Shown: positions 61,689-64,000 of the stretch, piece by piece
How the letters are laid out: every line of letters starts with the position of its first letter
Numbering within the stretch: the stretch's first letter is position 1
Source of the DNA: Arsukibacterium sp. MJ3
GTDB lineage: Bacteria; Pseudomonadota; Gammaproteobacteria; Enterobacterales; Alteromonadaceae
Assembly (NCBI RefSeq): GCF_000987765.1
Contig: NZ_LAHP01000011.1
Span: forward strand, 1-64,000
Reading direction: 5' to 3'
Length of the DNA: 64,000 nt
Made by a program: the position numbers and the translations under genes
Notes under the pieces: model-generated
Seen by the model: the letters and a program-made list of their open reading frames with translations, nothing else
The model's database searches: none
Told to the model about the DNA's origin: nothing

Positions 61689-63347
61689 ATGCAATTTACT
61701 GAGCACGACAATACTATAAAAATATCGGTGCCGGTCTCGTTAACCGCCATTAGTGCTGCCGACATTCAGCAACAGCTTAATGCCCATGGTTATCAGCGTT
61801 GCTTGCTATTGCAGGATCAACTCACCAATCTGTTGGTTGAATACCAGCAAGTCCAACAAAAAATTAAAGATAATCTGGTTGCTGAAAACAGCAAGGAGTT
61901 AAGCTACCGCATTGCAGAAAAACGTGATGCTGAACTGAGTTTTGATATTAGCGAAGACAACATGGCAGCAACCGCAATTATTACCGGCGCTTGGGGTGGT
62001 GCTCCTATATCTGCTAATGCACTGGTTAAAAGTGCTCAGGCTAGCGGAATTGTGTTTGGTTTTAGTAAAGAGCAAATTATTAAGCTGGTAACGTATGCCG
62101 CCAAATCTGAGCCTGGCAGTAAAGTTAAACTAATGATAGCCAGGGGCCGGTTAATGGTTCCGGGTGTTAACTCCCGCTTTGAACCGCTGCTTGCTTCAAT
62201 GGAAAGCCGGCGCAACCGGCCAATTGTTAAAACGGATGAAAAAGCCGATTTACGCGATTTTGGGGTTATTCCGTCGATAAAAGCGGGTGAGGCGCTTATT
62301 CGCCGGCATCCCCCCACGGCAGGGGTCCCCGGTATGCTGGTTAGCGGCGAGATGACGCCTGCCACGCCTGGCTTGCCTATAGAATGGCAGCTGGGTGAGG
62401 GAGTCGAGTTTTCGGCAACCGATCCTGATATGTTGTTGGCTGCACGGGATGGTTTGCCCAGAGTAATCGAAGCCGGTGCTACCGTTGATGAAGTTTTTAC
62501 AGTAAAAGATGTCGATTTAGCCACAGGACATATTTTGTTTAAAGGCTCGGTAGTTGTCACGGGCAACGTTACCGAGGGTATGAAAGTCGTCGCCGGTGGT
62601 AACGTGTTTATTAAAGGCATGGTTGAGGGGCTATTAATCGAAGCTGGTGGCGATATTACTATTAACGGCTCAGTAATAGGTCATCAGCTTGCTCAGGTTG
62701 ATCATCATGCTGAATACAGTACCGAACTTAAAGCCGCTGGTGATATTCAATGCAACTTAGCACAATACAGTCGAATAGACTGTGGTGGTAATTTATATAT
62801 CACTAAACAGTTGATGCACTGCGCCGTTGCGGCCAGCATTGTCTATGCCGGACCGGAAGATAACCCGAACGGTAAATTAGTAGGCGGCACTTTTTATTTA
62901 GATATGGGCATTTTTTGCGGCAATCTGGGCGCACCATCCAGTAGTGCAATATTAATTAAGTTAAATCGGCAACTAGATCCTATTGTTGAAAAACAAGACG
63001 TGTTAAGGGCCAGTGTTGCGGCAGAGCGGGCTGAAATTGACGAGTTACGGCAACAAGTAGAAAAATTAAAAAAAGTTGAGGGTAATGCTCAAATTGAAAT
63101 GCAACGCTATGAGCTGGTAGCAAAATTTGAAGAGCATCGGGAACTGGCAATGTCATTAATTAATGATATTAAAATACTGGAAGCACAGCGTCAGGAAAAG
63201 TTGGCTCAACTGCAGATTGTGGTTCGACAGCAATTATTTTCTGCTGTTGAGATTCATTTTGGTAAAGATCAGATAAAAAGCCGGCGCGAATATGGTGCGT
63301 CTAAAGTGGTGCTGGTTGATGGTGCCCCGTCTATTGAACCACTGTAA
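61689..63347 (+). CDS. fapA: FapA/DUF342-family protein
   Basis: A 552-residue cytoplasmic protein of the DUF342/FapA family. The N-terminal region (about 1-200) is followed by a right-handed beta-helix-like section with repeated gly-rich turns (GSVVVTGNVTEGMKVVAGGNVFIKG starting near 292, ITINGSVIGH, CGGNLYITK). A C-terminal coiled coil (about 430-525) follows. In Vibrio, FapA links flagellar assembly or glucose sensing via EIIA-Glc. No flagellar genes are nearby, so the role here is inferred from family only. The Shine-Dalgarno sequence is weak. Confidence 0.83.
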   Translation: MQFTEHDNTIKISVPVSLTAISAADIQQQLNAHGYQRCLLLQDQLTNLLVEYQQVQQKIKDNLVAENSKELSYRIAEKRDAELSFDISEDNMAATAIITGAWGGAPISANALVKSAQASGIVFGFSKEQIIKLVTYAAKSEPGSKVKLMIARGRLMVPGVNSRFEPLLASMESRRNRPIVKTDEKADLRDFGVIPSIKAGEALIRRHPPTAGVPGMLVSGEMTPATPGLPIEWQLGEGVEFSATDPDMLLAARDGLPRVIEAGATVDEVFTVKDVDLATGHILFKGSVVVTGNVTEGMKVVAGGNVFIKGMVEGLLIEAGGDITINGSVIGHQLAQVDHHAEYSTELKAAGDIQCNLAQYSRIDCGGNLYITKQLMHCAVAASIVYAGPEDNPNGKLVGGTFYLDMGIFCGNLGAPSSSAILIKLNRQLDPIVEKQDVLRASVAAERAEIDELRQQVEKLKKVEGNAQIEMQRYELVAKFEEHRELAMSLINDIKILEAQRQEKLAQLQIVVRQQLFSAVEIHFGKDQIKSRREYGASKVVLVDGAPSIEPL

Positions 63348-63449
63348 CCAACATAACGCGGCAGGCTGTATTCAGTTTGCGGCATAAGGTAGTGCCTATG
63401 TTGAGTTGATGTATTAAGCTGATATGGTGTGGTTAATGAGAGAGCTACT

Positions 63450-64000
63450 GTGAAAACCCTGTTGGTTATACTGCTATTTTGCTTACCGGTTACGGCTGTT
63501 GCTGATTGCAATATGGCGTTTCGTTATGGGTTGCTGATTGGCCCTGAAAATATTCGCTTTATGCAAAATGCCCGTACCTATGTACAGATAAATCAAGACC
63601 GCCAACTATTTGTTGCCGGTGAATGGATCCGCTTAAACGAAAATGACACCGAGTTATTACACCAGTACAGCCAGGGTTTACGCAAATTTGTTCCTGAAAT
63701 TGTTAGCCTAGCAGTAGATGGCGTTGAAGTGGGTTTATCTAGTATTGAATCTATGTTGTCTGGGCTCGGCAGTCAGTCGCAGCAGGCAGAATGGCAGGCA
63801 CTAATTCGTGAAACCACTTTTCAATTTATGTCACGCTTTGTTCGCACCGGCGAGTATTTTTATTTGGCGCCGCAGAGCCTGAACGAATTGGATCATTTTT
63901 TAAACCGGGAATTAAAACCGCAACTGAGTAATTTAGCACGCCATACGGTGGGTGCTGTATGGGGCGCGTTGCGTGACGCCTTGCGTCAGTCTGACAGTAA
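63450..64000 (+). CDS. YggN-like (DUF2884) exported protein, 3' end beyond the window
   Basis: An open frame from GTG 63450 (Shine-Dalgarno GAGAGAG upstream) that runs off the window end, 183 codons visible. A signal peptide (MKTLLVILLFCLPVTAVA, about 1-18) is followed by a mature region resembling E. coli YggN: QDRQLFVAGEWIRLNENDTELL, then a helical part around LRKFVPEIVSLAVDGVEV. Function unknown; periplasmic. Incomplete at the 3' end. Confidence 0.75.
   Translation, partial: MKTLLVILLFCLPVTAVADCNMAFRYGLLIGPENIRFMQNARTYVQINQDRQLFVAGEWIRLNENDTELLHQYSQGLRKFVPEIVSLAVDGVEVGLSSIESMLSGLGSQSQQAEWQALIRETTFQFMSRFVRTGEYFYLAPQSLNELDHFLNRELKPQLSNLARHTVGAVWGALRDALRQSDS

Noticed and set aside
62036..62620. 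194-residue minus-strand open frame inside fapA
   Set aside because: Antisense shadow with low-complexity Ser/Thr/Pro composition.
1..64000. Mobile elements, prophage, CRISPR arrays, rRNA and SRP/6S/tmRNA genes
   Set aside because: I looked for transposase motifs, long terminal inverted repeats, regularly spaced repeats and stable-RNA signatures; apart from tRNA-Trp and the listed repeats none was found.

Overview
The window is core chromosome of a gammaproteobacterium. The gene content and order fit the Alteromonadales/Chromatiaceae group (Rheinheimera, Alishewanella or Arsukibacterium type, with clear Shewanella/Vibrio-like synteny). Evidence includes holD-rimI, the divergent ytjB/serB pair, a large PilZ protein beside radA, corB-ypjD divergent from ffh-rpsP-rimM-trmD-rplS, aroF-tyrA, a DUF2982 protein, a DUF342/FapA protein and a YggN-like protein. 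I see no transposase, prophage, plasmid gene, CRISPR array or toxin-antitoxin pair, and no gene-free stretch longer than about 300 bases apart from the first ~250 bases, which hold a terminator and a tRNA promoter. The genus is an inference from synteny, not a database match.

Layout. 0-8.6 kb: tRNA-Trp, holD-rimI, then a prfC-argS-pdxH-tatD run, the ytjB/serB divergent pair and an alpha/beta hydrolase. 8.6-18 kb: a tandem-PilZ c-di-GMP receptor, radA, bamD, rluD-pgeF and clpB. 18-28 kb: pssA, gshA, a lytic transglycosylase lipoprotein, corB-ypjD, ffh, the rpsP-rimM-trmD-rplS translation operon and a DnaJ-related protein. 28-38 kb: the aromatic amino acid genes aroF-tyrA and pheA, surrounding a LOG nucleotide hydrolase, a Na/Pi-cotransporter-like protein, a beta-CASP nuclease, a TPR protein and a YaeR-like VOC protein. 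38-51 kb: a penicillin-acylase-type Ntn hydrolase, cytochrome b561 and cytochrome c', a GGDEF-EAL protein, two secreted amidohydrolase-family proteins and an M28 peptidase lipoprotein. 51-64 kb: a two-REC regulator, YciH/SUI1, a GAF-like protein, aromatic aminotransferase, a renalase-like FAD protein with an SDR, an RND efflux pair, DUF2982, a hypothetical protein, FapA and the start of a YggN-like gene.

How genes work together. Three enzymes of the Phe/Tyr branch (AroF, TyrA, PheA) and a likely last-step aminotransferase (TyrB) are all present, with two different regulatory devices readable in the DNA. aroF-tyrA has a sigma70 promoter flanked by two TyrR-box-like sites. pheA has a leader peptide with Phe codons followed by mutually exclusive hairpins ending in a U-tract, the layout of a transcription attenuator. 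Two c-di-GMP proteins (PilZ receptor, GGDEF-EAL enzyme) and a two-REC protein point to second-messenger and phosphorelay signalling. Two sigma32-like promoters precede clpB (expected) and gshA (less expected).

The most unusual items are: a ~92-nt three-way-junction fold upstream of the M28 peptidase gene; a set of three amidohydrolase modules of which only one keeps a metal site; the pheA attenuator; tandem 15-bp repeats before the TPR gene; and two clean dyads that look like operators, one before the RND efflux operon and one between the LOG and Na/Pi genes. No single large undescribed multi-gene system stands out; most of the window is conserved housekeeping sequence.
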